From NCBI GenBank assembly GCA_963920665.1, contig OY987269.1, positions 5,024,501 to 5,088,500 on the forward strand: a stretch of DNA of 64,000 nt. Direction: 5' to 3'. The stretch's first letter is position 1. Each line of letters begins with the position of its first letter. The notes beneath the pieces were generated by a model. It did not search any database and was not told the origin of the DNA. It was given only the letters and a program-made list of their open reading frames with translations. Positions 1-12,866 of this stretch are shown here, in pieces. The translations under genes were made by a program, and so were the position numbers. This DNA is from Straminergon stramineum. Taxonomy: Eukaryota > Streptophyta > Bryopsida > Hypnales > Calliergonaceae.

Positions 1-1140
1 AAATACCAATCCTAGTGGTTGTAATGTTGTAATAAGCAATCTACATCTTTTTTTCTTTTTTTTCAAAAAGTATTGAAAATTGAGTAAAATAAAGGACTTC
101 AAAGTTTATTTTAGAATAGAAAATCCATAACTACCCACAAACTAAAACTCATAATTTTCATCACATTAATCAAAATGGAATGATTCAAAGCTTTCTACAT
201 ACATATAAATCTAAAAAAATAATTTCAAATTTTTATTTCTTAAAAAAATGATTTTTTAAGGAAAAATATTTGAGCTGCCTGGACTTCCTACCAAGCAATG
301 AAAATTACACATCATACAATAACTTTTTAACTATGTAGTCAAAAGTTATAAAAACCATTGAGCCTTAAAGCTACTCCTTGGACATATGTTTTGTGAAAAT
401 TTCAAACCAAAAAAAGAAAAATTCATTCATAGTGAGCTCTCTAAATCACTATGTTGCCAAAAAAAATGCAATTTAGTGTTTTGATCAGGGGTTAAAATCA
501 ACTTGTTTCATATTTGTTTGAAGGCATGGATAAACATATATGGTATTTCTAAATCTCTTTCCTATTAACTTGCAAAAATCTTTCATACTTGGAGCCCCCA
601 AAATGTAAAAAAAGTGACTTTTGGATTAAAATTTTTGAATGGAAAACTTTATAAAAAAATGAAAATTGTAACTATTAGATCTTCACTCCTAAAGGACCAA
701 ATTGCATTTTGGGGCAACATTTTTGGAACAACTCACTTACCTCCCTACAAATGGAAATTTTAGTTTTTTCTTTGAAATTTTCAAGCAACATGTAGTCAAG
801 GCGTGACTTTCAAGTGCAAGAACTTTTATAACTTTCAACTTCATGGTTAAAAAGTTATTGTATGATATGTAGTTTACATTGCTCCCCAAGTAGCTCAAAA
901 ATGATTTTTTCTCTAGATTTGAATATATGTGAAAGGCTTTTAATCATTCCCTTTTTATTGATAAGATGAAAGTTACGAGGAGTTTTAGGTTGCAACTAGT
1001 TATGGAATCTCTATTGTAAAATAAACTTTAAAGTCCTTTACTTTTAACTCAATTTTCAATATTTTTGAAAATAAAATAAAATCCTTGGATATATATTTTT
1101 TATTACAATATTACAACCATTGGATAGGAATTTTTCAATT
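1..1140. repeat. Large head-to-head inverted repeat
   Basis: The left arm (about 1-495) reappears as an imperfect reverse complement at about 675-1140, leaving roughly 180 bases between them. Matching landmarks include GCAATTTAGTG near 470 against CCAAATTGCATTTTGG near 697, and the stretch around AAAGGACTTCAAAGTTTATTTTA near 90 against its complement near 1020-1045. The inner arm ends carry GGGGTTAA (about 489-496) and CTCCTAAAGG (about 687), similar to the TTAACCCCTAAAGG ends of the element at 31318-32271. The left arm is also repeated there in direct orientation. It was probably produced by head-to-head insertion of two copies of a TTAA-ended non-autonomous element. The outer left end is cut by the window edge. 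Confidence 0.75.
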
Positions 1141-1950
1141 CCATAACTAAATTCTTAACAATTTAATATTTTGAATCAAACTCTACTTCTTTCTACTTAC
1201 TATTTTTTTCAAATATGACTATAAAAAAAATTTTATTGAAATTTTTTATACATATTCCCAACTTATTTTCAACATCTAATGGATAGTAATAAGTTGTAGG
1301 ATCTACACATTTTGGGGTAAAATGTTTGAAAGATGAAACCTAACCATTTGGAAAGAATTGAAAATACAATCAAACTTCTCTTACTACATAGGAATGGTCA
1401 AGAGTAGTTTTCAGGAATATATATGCACATAAAAAAGCTCAAGTGCCAATGTCAATTGTTTCAACATGCTTTTGTAGTATGGTAATTGTGTTTGATTAGT
1501 GGCTTTTCTAAATAACAATTGGATAATAGTCCCAATTTGACACAAATAATACCATCGGTGGTTATTGCAATAGACTTCATGTACATAAAGAGTATGCAAG
1601 TAAAGAGATAAAATTGTTTATGCAATTAGGAAATTTGCATTATGAGAGTTTTACTTCTTTTTGAAATCCAAGTGTCATGATCTTGCAATTGGATAAGGTT
1701 TCTTATTGTGAAATTTTAGAAGGGTTGCTGTAGTGTGGGAAAAGCTTGGCGAACAAAACCCAAGAAATTCCCTAGTGGTGGTTCTTTTAATGGGGAATGG
1801 TCAATTAGTCTATCGTGTTGTATCTAAGGTCACTTTTAACGTAGGATACTCACTCACTTTAATAATTAAAGGAATAAAAGATTAATTTCATTAGTTGGTT
1901 CAAGGAATGTGTAATCAAATTCTAGCCTATCCTAGTATTCCGTCCAATTC
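1141..1950. other. AT-rich intergenic DNA, no gene seen
   Basis: No ORF with protein-like composition, no RNA gene and no clear repeat boundary are visible here. Short ORFs such as the one at 1411-1599 look random. Confidence 0.5.
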
Positions 1951-4080
1951 CTATGAATGCAAACATATGACATGACGTCCCAGTCCTATACTAGAATTCT
2001 AATGTCAATTTGTCAAGGGTATGTCAAATAGTCATGGCTCCTGTTCTATCGACTTAATCATCCCACATATAATATATACATATTGCCACACACATGCAAT
2101 TGCAATTCTTTAATTACTTCTTCAATTTAATCCATTGTCAACTGGTCCAGTAGCTAATTAATTAATCTAATTACTACAAATGCAATTATGCAAAATCACA
2201 ATTTTGTAAGGTCAATTTGTCACAGTTATGCAAAGCATGCAAAAGTTAAAATTCATTCCTGTAAATTATGCTCCAGTCAATTAGACAGCTTCTTTCTTTC
2301 TCCAGCTCCATCCTCCATCAACAACGAGTCAATTGGTCCATTTTACAACAAGTTAGACTCTCACAGTCCATGTAAATCTGCTATTCTATGAATTGGACTA
2401 GACACTCTAATAGTATGGAAAAGCCATAACCTATTCCAATTACTCATAATTTATGTCAATTGGTCAAGCACTTGGCTTCTATATGACCTAATTGTCAATT
2501 GGACATTTCTACTTTAATTCCAAATTTCTAATCCAAACTTAAACAATATTCTATCTCCTGTACTATAACAAGCTGACTACTTGACATCTCAACTAACAAC
2601 CACAACAACCAGACTATCCCTTAAATATACTTGGACAATTGGCCAAATATCCTCCAAGTACTTGGTCACCTCATCTGCATGTCAATTTGTCCATTGTTCA
2701 AATACATAAACCTCATCCATGATTAACTCCTTAACTTCCAATTACCTCTCACAAACAATTAGACTACAACGACAGCCAATTTAACACACACAATTGGACA
2801 ATTGTTTACAATCTTGAACCATTCCAAATAATTTATTTAAATCCCAATTCGTACTAAATAATTACCATCATGCTAAATCAGAAAATAAAACTGACCGATC
2901 CCAGACCAATAGACTCATTACCAAACACCAAACCCTAGCTCACATAACCACATTAGAAATTAAGGACTATTCAACTTCCTACTTTAATCTCACGCTCACA
3001 GGAAGCTAACACTGTCTATTTGACTTCCCGAATCAGCCCATATACGGTTGATTACACTGGCTACATCCGCCTACGCTCATTGACAAATTGTCTTACTTAA
3101 TAATTTCAATTACTGGATACTCATTAGTGGCAAAACATCATAGACTACTCGTCTTCTACAATCCTTTTATTGACTGTCTAATTGACCATCTTTATGATCC
3201 AACAATTCCGCCTTAATCCGACTTAGAAAGATATATATATTTTCTGAATTTAAACTCCTAACTCTCCAAGAAATACCAATCCCTAGCTAATTGTCTTGCT
3301 CTCCTCACAACCAATCATTGGCTCCTCGTCTACTTGACCTACTCACCTGCAAAATACGAAGACACCAGGACAAGTTCACCACTCACAACTGCCTACTTGT
3401 CTATGTCAACAATACTTAACTGCGCTTGCTAATGGAAAGACAATTTGACAAACTCACAATTTATGACCATTTGACAGAACCAAGAAAAAGAAAACAAAAA
3501 GAAATATTGCATATCACAGGCTCAACTAAGAAATTAATGTTCTCCTTAAATATCCAAGTTGTTTGCACTGTAGCAAGACAATTTGACCAACCTCACAGCT
3601 CTCGACTATTGGACAGACAAAAGAATAGAAAAACAGCCGCCAATCCCTGGCTAAGCTGCACAACCAAAGAAAATATCGCCAATCCCCGGCTAAGCTGCAC
3701 AACCAAAGAAAAGATCGCCAATGCCTGGCAATTAAACAAAACCTAAAAAGCCAATCCTTGGCTACAACATAAATAGATGAATAGACAATTGTATTAAGCT
3801 TGAAGGAATGCACAAGTACAATTGACAAAGGCGAGCAATCGCTGCAAACGCTGAGAGAGAGAGAGAAACACAGTCTACTTGTCTTTTGTTTCTTGGCCCG
3901 TAACTAACCCACAGTTAGCTTCACTATCTATTTGTCTAATTGCTCCGATCCTAACTAACCCTAACTCCCTATCCGGCTGTCTAATAGTCCTTTTCATATT
4001 AGTGTGTCTATTTGACCTAATTCACATTCTATTAAGCTATAAAGCTAGCTTAATTAGTCCATTAGTCTTTTACTTTCAAA
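1950..4080. repeat. C-rich tract with recurring CAATTGGTC-like words
   Basis: The base composition changes: the + strand becomes richer in C and less AT-rich than either flank. The tract holds about twenty degenerate copies of GTCAATTGGTC, GTCAATTTGTC or ACAATTGGAC. Examples are near 2004, 2212, 2277, 2329, 2456, 2492, 2681, 2792, 3439, 3578, 3604 and 3930. Spacing is irregular, mostly 35-130 bases. Copies occur in both orientations, since CAATTG is itself a palindrome. No coding frame continues through the tract. It may be an old degenerate satellite or the non-coding part of a transposon. Confidence 0.45.
3638..3729. repeat. 39-bp tandem repeat, about 2.4 copies
   Basis: The unit starts CGCCAATCCCTGGC and ends in AAAGAAAATAT. 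It begins at 3638, 3677 and 3716; the third copy is partial. A further degenerate GCCAATCCTTGGC lies near 3750. Each unit carries a GCCAATCC..GG half-palindrome. The array lies in an open frame (3426-3746), but that frame otherwise looks random, so I do not call it coding. Confidence 0.85.
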
Positions 4081-7000
4081 AATGACAAAAGTACATCAAA
4101 AAGTATGTCTACAGTTGCTCTAACATTTTAACTAAAAGATCCTATGAGGTTGGATTTATTAATGAATAAATATAGATGAAGATTTTTGCCTTGCTTTGGG
4201 TTTGAGTACTTTGAAATAGTTTTGGACCTAGAAACACAAATTTTATTAAGCCAAGGGTTAATTTTGCCTTCATATCAAATACATACCAAGAACTTCAATT
4301 TAAAATTCTTTACCATTTGTGGGATTCATGCAATCAAAGTATAGAATGCTTTTTCCCCCATTACTTGCCATTGGGAGTATTTCAACTTCAAAATTCAAGA
4401 AACATTGAAGGATCAATGTGGAATTTGGTTTACTAGTTTTAGTATAATGTAGACGATTGGATTGAAAATAACTGCAATGAAAATGGGAACTTGAATCCAC
4501 TTTGAAGAAGACTTATACACCTTGCATTACTTTGATCCTATTATGATGAGAAAAACATCAAGAAATGTTTATAAATTCACCAAAACTTTAGAAAAAACTT
4601 CTTCTAAAATCCAAATGGTGGATTGTTGCATTTACTATAAAAGAATAGTGTCTTTTTGTGATGTTTGGAAAAAAAAGAGCAAAAGTTTTCTTTGACATGG
4701 GGTGCCTCATCGTAGATGTCACCTAAAATCTACTACAATGGACAAGCAAAAAGTGTTCCAAAATTCAAATAAACGTACTCAATTTTAGCTTGTATTCTAA
4801 CAATGTAGAAAATGTGGTCCTCCAAACTCCGATAGTACAATACATGGATGCCATATTAACACTACATAAGTGCCACATAGGTGAGGAGAGCCATATACGA
4901 CATGGGAATTTTTTCCATCCAACCCATCTACGACATGACATGCCTAGTTAGCACACTTTCATATTATATGAGAATTTTAATATTACTTTTTGAGATGTAA
5001 ACTTAGACATCTAGACGTTTATTGAGACATTAATTGGTGCATAATGTACCCATAGGTCAAGGTCAACAAAAAATAATTATTTAAAATAAAATAAAATATA
5101 ATGAACAAGATTTTTTTTGAAGTTAACAAGAATTAAAGTGAACTTACCATCTACCATCAAAAGAATTTTTAATGGCAAAATAAAGGAATTACTTCATTAA
5201 AAGTTAATAAGAATGAAGGATAGAGAAGACATTTTTATGATGAAATCTATTGTCCATCTATACTCAAACAAAGGATATGGGATGATTTGAAGATGGGAGT
5301 TTGACCAATGGACATTTGGATGTTGTTTTAGACATCTAAATGTCATTAAAAACTTTCACTTTGAATACAATTCTTGCTTTATATATCCCATATGGATTGC
5401 TCCACTTTCTATATATTATCCCACTTGTATAAAGAGTTTTTCTTTTCATCTATAGTGTACATCCATCCATTTCCCTTTTTTTTACAAAGCATGCCAAGTG
5501 GCTACCCTTCTCCTAAATGTTTCACATCTAGTCAACATTTTACAACAAACCGTAGTAATTTTCATTGATTTACCCATAGTCAAAATGGATTTGTTAACTA
5601 ATGTGGCAATCTATGTTTTTTTGGACAATCCAAAAATCCTTGGTGTGTCTTTAATCATATCAAATAAAATGTCAACATCAATGATAGCATCAACTTATTT
5701 TTACAATAACATGCCATCGTTCTCTGCAATATCCATAAAAATCTACCTTTCCAAGCCATCCGTCCTTTGACAACTTGATGTTTCACCGAACATCGTATGT
5801 TAGTGGTCAAACATACAAAAAAAACACTAGGTTTTCGTAGTAATTGAAATAGTGTTAAATAGGAGGGGGGGGGGATTTTTTTTAAAAAGTTTTCAAATCA
5901 TTCAATTGGTATGGCCTAAAAGCAAGATTTTAGACAATTGTCCCAGAAGAGCAATTGAATTGCCATGGGCTCAAGTGTCCCCCCAAATGCCGAGTAGGAA
6001 TTCTTTGCTAGTCTTTCAATAATCACAAAAATTGGATTTTGGGGACCAAAGCACTCTATAATTCTAAAAAAATGCATCCCAACTTGTATGTGCATGTAAA
6101 TTAGATTTCTAGATTTGCAACAAAATTGCAAATTTAGAAATATAATTTGTGCTTGCAAAAATGTTAGAAGTCAAAGTCAAACCAAAGCAATTGATTGAAA
6201 TTTCAAAACTACAATTTGTTACCAAGGATTTTTAGGGATTAACTAGGCCATGTTCTATTTCAATACAAATAATAAGCTAGTAGGCCATAACTTCTATTCT
6301 ATATATTGTAGTATTAAAAATTTCAAGGCAACCATAATTATTAATTGTAACAAAACTAAAATCATGAAAGTTCAATTGGCTTTTGAAAAGTGCATTCTAA
6401 GCTTAATTCTCATTGAGCAACAAGTTTGTGAGGACAGAATCACCTTCAAAAACTCTTTCGGGCAACAAGTGTTGTGTTCTATTTCACTTGTAAGAGTTTG
6501 ATTGTTTTTTGTATGTGTCAAGAACGGAGCAAGTCTTCTAACTTGACTTGCACAAAAATGAATTAAAAGATTATGCTAAGAAGAAGATCGATCATTAGTT
6601 GATCAACCAAATTTGTCAAGATTGTAAGGAAAGCTACAGCTTTCTTTTAGCCAATGCAAGAAGCTCATAATCTTTGAACAAAAACACATGCATTGCAACA
6701 ATTTCATGAAATACACCCTTCTAAATGGGAGTAAACATGGAAAAGGTGGATACTACAAAAAAGGGAAGTACAAATCAAGACAATATTTGCCTTGTTGAAC
6801 AAAGCATCCCTCACTTTCATTGTTAATTGCATCATGAAGGTCATTGAGTAGTATCTCACAATTGATCCAAAATTTGACAAACACATGCTAACCTACACAT
6901 AATCATGGAAAATCATATGTAAATATTTTATGCAATTTTCAAATTTTCTACAATTTTTTTTGAGATTTTTGGAGTAAATAAATTTTCAAAAAACTATTTA

Positions 7001-7500
7001 AATTCATATTTCAATTATTTAACTCCCTCAATAAAATTTGAAAATTTGAAAAATTCTCACCACCAAATTCCGAAAAGAATTCTCCAATTCCTCTTTCTAA
7101 AGAATCTTGAAAAAATATTTCTTGTATAAAATTCTTTTTTTACTAATTAATTTTATTAAATTAAAAATATATATAGAACTGTTTTAAAAAAAATGAAATT
7201 CATTTTATGCATTGTGCAGTACTTGGACCAAAATTTGTTGAAAAATCCTCAATTAGCTATGAAAGATTTTATTAGTGTACAGAACATTTTGAAAGCCACT
7301 GTATCAACCACTGTAAAACGAAGATCCTACTGTCCTTTACAATTCCAAGTGCAGCCCACTCTGCCGACCTCAGGAATATCGCCACGAGCCAAGCATCAAA
7401 GCTTGCTTGGCCTGCAGTCGCATTGCAACGCGGTGACCCCGCGCTTGCGAACTCCATGAACGTTTCAATTGGATTTATAGCTTTCTCAATTTCCTCGACA
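4081..7500. other. AT-rich intergenic DNA, no gene seen
   Basis: This is 3.4 kb without a recognisable gene. ORFs of up to 90 codons (for example 5498-5770 and 6250-6501) have the low-complexity composition expected of AT-rich noise. A poly-G run sits near 5863-5873. Composition becomes GC-richer from about 7330, where the nitrilase upstream region begins. Confidence 0.5.
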
Positions 7501-7507
7501 ATCGGAG

Positions 7508-7518
7508 TATAATATAAG
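7508..7518 (+). promoter_or_regulatory. Possible TATA box of the nitrilase gene
   Basis: TATAATATAAG lies about 95-105 bases before the start codon at 7612, in a region where GC content has already risen. Transcription would then start near 7540, giving a leader of about 70 bases. This rests on the motif and spacing only. Confidence 0.4.
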
Positions 7519-7611
7519 AGAACGCCGGAGCAGCTGTGAATTTCGCAAGGGTTACTGCATTGCAAAGCTCAAGCGCTTGGTTGTTAATCCTGTTGCGGTT
7601 CAATTTCTCCA

Positions 7612-10600
7612 ATGGCGGATCAAATGGCAGAATCGGAAGCAGTGATCGCAGAGCTGGAGATGGGTGTAAGCTCAGGGTCGACGCGATCCGTGCGGGCCAC
7701 AGTGGTGCAAGCTTCCTCGATTTTCTACGACACGCCAGCCACTCTTGGTATGCAGGAAATTTAACATTTCTCCAATTGATTATTGTTCCACAATTTGATG
7801 GGTGTTCCACAATTGATGGTTGTGCCACAATTGATTGATTCTTCTACCATTTAAATTTTTTTTTTGGGTACCTTTGGTTGAGGATGCAAAGGTTGGTTTG
7901 GTTGTAGACAAGGCGGAGAGGCTCATTGCGGAAGCAGCTGCGCAAGGGTCGCAGTTGGTGGTGTTTCCCGAAGCTTTCATTGGGGGCTATCCGAGAGGGA
8001 ACGGATTTGGGGCTGTCATTGGCAGCCGGTCTATCAAGGGGAAAGAAGATTTTCGAAGGTACCATGCTTCGGCTATTGATGTCCCAGGTCTGTTGCTGCC
8101 TACCACCACCTGATGTTCTAAATTATTTTTATGTGATTTCTTCTCATGGTTTGGGCATAACGTTAAAAGGGTCTCAGATTTTGGTGAACGGGATATATTG
8201 GATGATGAATGCTCTCATCAGTGAATGAAAGCAAATTGTCCTAGTGCAAGTGGAAACGAAAGTTTTTTAGGTCAGTGTTCATCAAATGCTCTAATTTCAA
8301 TTCCACTCCTTGTCTGCCGCAACATTGCCTTTTCAATTGCTCAATCTGTGCACCAGGTGTGGCAGGCAATGCCGGTTCTCAAATTTTTTTTGCAACATGC
8401 TTCTTTGATTCTGTTCTGTTTTGGGGAGAAGAAGAAGTGTCGGTCAATGCTAATTCGGTGAATCAAAGTGAATTCGAGTTTCTTGAGAGAATAGGGCAGA
8501 CACATGTGTTGCTGTTTTATTTTTTCATCGATTTTAGGGTTTACAGGGGTTGCTGAACGGCTGCGAGTTTTTTCATTTGATGCCTGGCTTGTTTTTTCGT
8601 TTGAAGTGTCGATCTTTGTAAATGAGGTAGAAATGTCTGCAAACCGTGTTACTGTTTTGCAATGGAGATGCATTTTACCGATTTTAGGATTTGCGTTATA
8701 TGTGTTCTCTGTTTGTGAGGAGGAGATCTACTGTCAATGTCCATTGCGAAATCAGTCCGCGAAGGAGAAGCGGTGATCAATCATAATTTGTTGAACTCAA
8801 GTGACGCCGGGGTTTTGAAGAATTGGCCACGAGTCATGTTACCCGCCTCTGGCACTTGCTAATGGCACTGTGCTGAATTGAACCTCAAGTTGCATGTGCA
8901 TCATGCCTTAGGCGGCTCTAGTAACAAGTTTTCTTGTTAATAATGTTCATCATGATAAAGTATTGCTTTGGGTCCTCAAAGTTTCTATGTTGTTGAATTT
9001 TGCGATTGGTCAGTTGCATGGTCAACCACATTGTCTTTCTTCACCGAGTATCAAGGTTTTAGAAGCTCCTAATACCTATTCTTGAAGGTGCTTGTAACAC
9101 CTTGGGCTCATTACCTAGCTCAAAGAAGAATCAAAGTATCTGAGATGCCCCGATTCTTGCACGTGTATTCTCTTATATCTTGAGTTCAAGAATTTTGACA
9201 AAAAATTTGGAGAGGAAAGCCGTTGCCATTGATTACTTCAATAGCTCCATTCTCAGAGGACGAATATTGATACTGATTGAATCCAAATCATACCTTTTTT
9301 ATATTTTTATATATTGCCAGCTGAACAATGAGATGAGAACACTCGAAGGACAACTTAAGAATGTCATGCTTGCGAGGACATGATGAATTTCGACTTGTGC
9401 AGGTCCGGAAGTGTCCAGGCTGGCGATGTTAGCAGGCCAGTACAAAGTGTATTTGGTGATGGGAGCAATTGAACGAGCCGGGGGAACGCTATACTGCGTG
9501 GTGCTCTTCTTTGATTCTACGGGCAAGTACCTTGGCAAGCACCGCAAGCTGATGCCCACAGCATCGGAGCGGCTCATCTGGGGCTTCGGTGATGGATCCA
9601 CGCTCCCTGTGTTCGACACTTCGGTGGGCAAGCTGGGCGCCGTCATTTGTTGGGAAAATCGCATGCCCCTTTTGCGCACTGCCATGTATGCCAAGGGTAC
9701 GTTTAAATTCTCACCGAAAAAAGCTTTATAGTTGGGCTTCTGCATGTCTGTCTGTACCTTCATTCGGCTGTAGCTCTTCTCTGGTGCAAAGTGGAGCTCT
9801 TTAGCTTCAAAACACAAAAACAGGTCCACAGCACAATACAGAAGTGCTTGAAGCAAAAGAGCTCTACTTTTCTCTTGATAGGATTCTTTGGTTCTACGTA
9901 CACTGAACGGGGAGGCCTTGCTTCGACAGATGCTATATCTACTGTGAATGCGAGGAAGTTTGAGTAGGTCCTTACTGAAGAATTGCTACATTTCCAGAGT
10001 CATCTCATTGAGTAGCTACTTGTTCTACAATCCCCTCAAATCCTTCTACTTTCGATTCGTTGTCTTGACCACCATACCAGCACAATTTCTGAATATTTAT
10101 GACTGTAGGAGTGCATTTTTAAATGAGTGGAGGGTAGACGATTCAATTTGCGGCACTTAAAAGTATATTGTCGTATGTTGGAGTGTGATTTTGGAGAGAT
10201 GTTTAGAGTTGCGGAGAGATTGTGGCCAGGAGAGCTAGATATGTTGAGATCAAACTTATATCATTGTCTATGGATTTCTTGTGCAATTTCAATATGAGAG
10301 GTTGTTGACCATTGTGTGATGACATTCAACACCCCTTTTCCATTCAAAGAATAGATGCCATTGACGTTTGGACTTGTGATGTTTAAACCACTTGCCAGTT
10401 ACTCCAAATCGAGTGTATGAATAAATAGATGATTTGTTGGTAATAGGGATTAGTGTTGGAAACGGGGTGATGTTTTTAAATTGTCTACCTTTTTGTTTGA
10501 AGGCTTGGTTGTGAATGCTTCAAGATCTCAGGCATCTATTGTTGCATGAAAGATGTACAGAATTTGAAGTTGTTTATCTATTTGGTGTGGGCAGGTGTAG

Positions 10601-11440
10601 AGCTTTATTGTGCACCAACAGCTGATGCTAGAGGCACATGGCAAGCCTCCATGCTCCATATTGCACTAGAAGGAGGTTGTTTTGTGTTGTCAGCCAACCA
10701 ATTTTGCAGGAGACAGGATTACCCTCCTTCTCCAGAGTACGTGTATGGTGGTTTTGGAGAAGTTGAGCCTAGTCCAAGAGAAGTTGTCTGTGCTGGGGGG
10801 AGTGTGATCATCTCTCCCACTGGAACCGTTCTTGCTGGCCCAAACTTCGACGGGGAAGCTCTACTCACAGCAGACCTTGGTAAGTCATCTCTTAAAAACA
10901 TTGTTAAAGTTCCTTAAGACAAACCACGAGCCCTAAACACACAAGCATCTTATCATCGAAATACGGTTGTAGATGCATATTCTCAACAGTTGAATTAATA
11001 TGTAGGAGTATGCTATCATTAGGAAATCCCTATATGAGTGCGGTTGGATACAAGAGTTTAGTTTGTAGAGTTGAAATTTTACTCAATAGACATGAATTTC
11101 TTATGCAATCATTCAAGAAAAATGGGAGTTTGTGGATCACTATCAAAGGTGCAATAGACAATTCTAATTTCATTCAAAGATCAAAGGGCCATTGATGTTA
11201 GCCAAGTCATGCTCACCCAACTTGTTAACAAAACGCCAACCAAGTGTATTGGAAGAGAGGCATTGTTGTTAACAAGGATCTTTTTTGTTTTTCATTACAG
11301 ATATGTCAGAGATTGTGAGAGCCAAGTTCGACTTTGACGTTGTTGGGCACTACTCACGTCCTGATGTCCTGAGCTTAACGGTGCGAGACCAAGCTACTTC
11401 ACCCGTCACTTTCACTTCTGAGTTGCTATCACCTTTTTGA
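7612..11440 (+). CDS. NIT4: NIT4-type nitrilase (beta-cyanoalanine nitrilase), 5 exons, 344 aa
   Basis: Exons read by hand are 7612-7747, 7908-8087, 9403-9696, 10595-10879 and 11301-11440. All junctions are GT-AG in the same phase (one base carried over), and the total of 1035 nt ends in TGA. The family hydrolyses nitriles; plant NIT4 proteins convert beta-cyanoalanine to aspartate and asparagine in cyanide detoxification. The catalytic triad is present: Glu67 in [10 protein letters not shown], Lys154 in GKHRKLMPT and Cys188 in VICWENRMP. Other family blocks are [14 protein letters not shown] across junction 1, [23 protein letters not shown] and the C-terminal [17 protein letters not shown]. 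Length matches plant NIT4 (about 340-355 aa). No signal peptide is evident, so it is probably cytosolic. A second in-frame ATG lies four codons downstream; I chose the first. Exon 2 must begin at the TAG before ACAAGGCGG (7907), because the upstream in-frame extension would add residues absent from the family. The NIT4 subgroup is inferred from family memory. Confidence 0.93.
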
Positions 11441-12449
11441 GGGAAGGAAATGATAGAAATGTAAGAAACGAAACTAATCTCTTTTCATGTGCACTGACCT
11501 TGGACTACATGGTCATGTATACTACATCTGGGTCAATGAAAGATGATCCAAAACAAAGATGTACTAACAATTGTAACCTAACATCTCTCAAGTGTTGTTG
11601 TCAAGCTGCAATCTAAATGTATGTTGACTACTCTGATCATAATCACTACAAGTATGGAGATTTTCTTGTTACCCGTAGTCTTTAGGAACAAGCAATATTT
11701 ATAGCCTTGCACAATCTACCTAATCAAAGTTTTCCTTGGGGGGTTGTTTTTGAAGTATCAATATCATGAAGAATAGTTTGAAATAGAAGTCTGTGGCATC
11801 AGATCAGCCTAGGGAAAGGTTGCACATTCACCAAGGCCGGTAGCACACCATTCCCAATATTTTGCAATCCGCATGTGTGCTCTTGATGCCACTGAGTGCA
11901 GTTAATCTTACAAAATGCATCATACAAATTGATGCACGAGAGACCTGACTTGATACGGAACAAAAACTGGAGTCTCTGGACACCCACATTTTCAATCAGA
12001 AACAATGGCATCTACTCTCGAGAAACAATTCACACATGATGAGTAAATCCATGAAATTTTCCACGAGTGTCTTGGCCCAAATCCACAGACGACAATAACA
12101 GAAATTCATCAATTATTCCAGGCCCGTGCAGTCCTCAAAATGTACCCGGTGCCTCATCTTGCTCGCAAGCCAAAAGAAAGTAATCTAGCAACAATGAAAG
12201 TGGGCAACAAATTAGCATTGCAAGCACACAAGCACCTCTCTTCCCAAACAGTTCTATGGTATGTTTGAGTTCAAGAGCATGCTGTATAAACTACTGGCAG
12301 TCTCTTTAAACCGTAATCCTGTACCGAACGAAGAGAGGAGCACAGTATCCCTCTCCTTCTCCTTGACGGAAGCAAACGATTAGGGTGCAAGAAGCTTACA
12401 GTCTGCAACACGTTGATCTTGAACGCAGGGAGACCATGTTGAAGAGTGG
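11441..12449. other. Nitrilase 3' flank, no further gene recognised
   Basis: This holds the nitrilase 3' untranslated region and flank. Composition stays moderately GC-rich to about 12440. A 70-codon minus-strand ORF (11799-12011) has no recognisable motif, and I do not call it a gene. Confidence 0.4.
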
Positions 12450-12866
12450 TAAGGTAGAAGGCTCATAAATCGTTCATCTAAGGGCTGGTCCACCTTTTTC
12501 ATGTATTTCCTTTCATGGGAATATTTTTATCTAATTTTTCAGACAAAGAGAAATAGATGTAGAATGTAACACAAGTGGTTTCCTATTTTTTGAAGCATTA
12601 TTGAATTATTTATGAATTTTCAAACAAGTTGTGTCATAGGTCCCTATTTATGTCACTTGGTCTTCTATAAATTGTTCACTTGAAGTTATGAAGAGAAATG
12701 GGAAAAGCAAGGACAATGATTGGCTTTGGCAATAAATTACACTTTTTTCCTCGATCCATTCAAATGATTGTAGAAGTTGATTTAAGGACCATCAGTTCAT
12801 GTCCATTTTAGAGCTAAAGTAGGGTTAATTCTAAATGCCCTAGCAAAGTTTGAACCTCCTACCTTA
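12450..12866. repeat. Dispersed element with TAAGGTAG ends (copy 1)
   Basis: It begins TAAGGTAGAAGGCTCATAAA and ends in CCTCCTACCTTA, so the termini are inverted. The whole 417-base stretch is matched in reverse complement by 36573-36986, including blocks such as GGTCCACCTTTTTC and CAATCATTGTCCT. It carries no coding capacity. It is most likely a MITE-like non-autonomous element. Confidence 0.8.

Noticed and set aside
7835..7907. In-frame extension upstream of nitrilase exon 2
   Set aside because: It would insert residues between PATL and DKAERL, which are contiguous in the family. No acceptor there keeps the phase, whereas the AG at 7906-7907 restores GAC and the family sequence.
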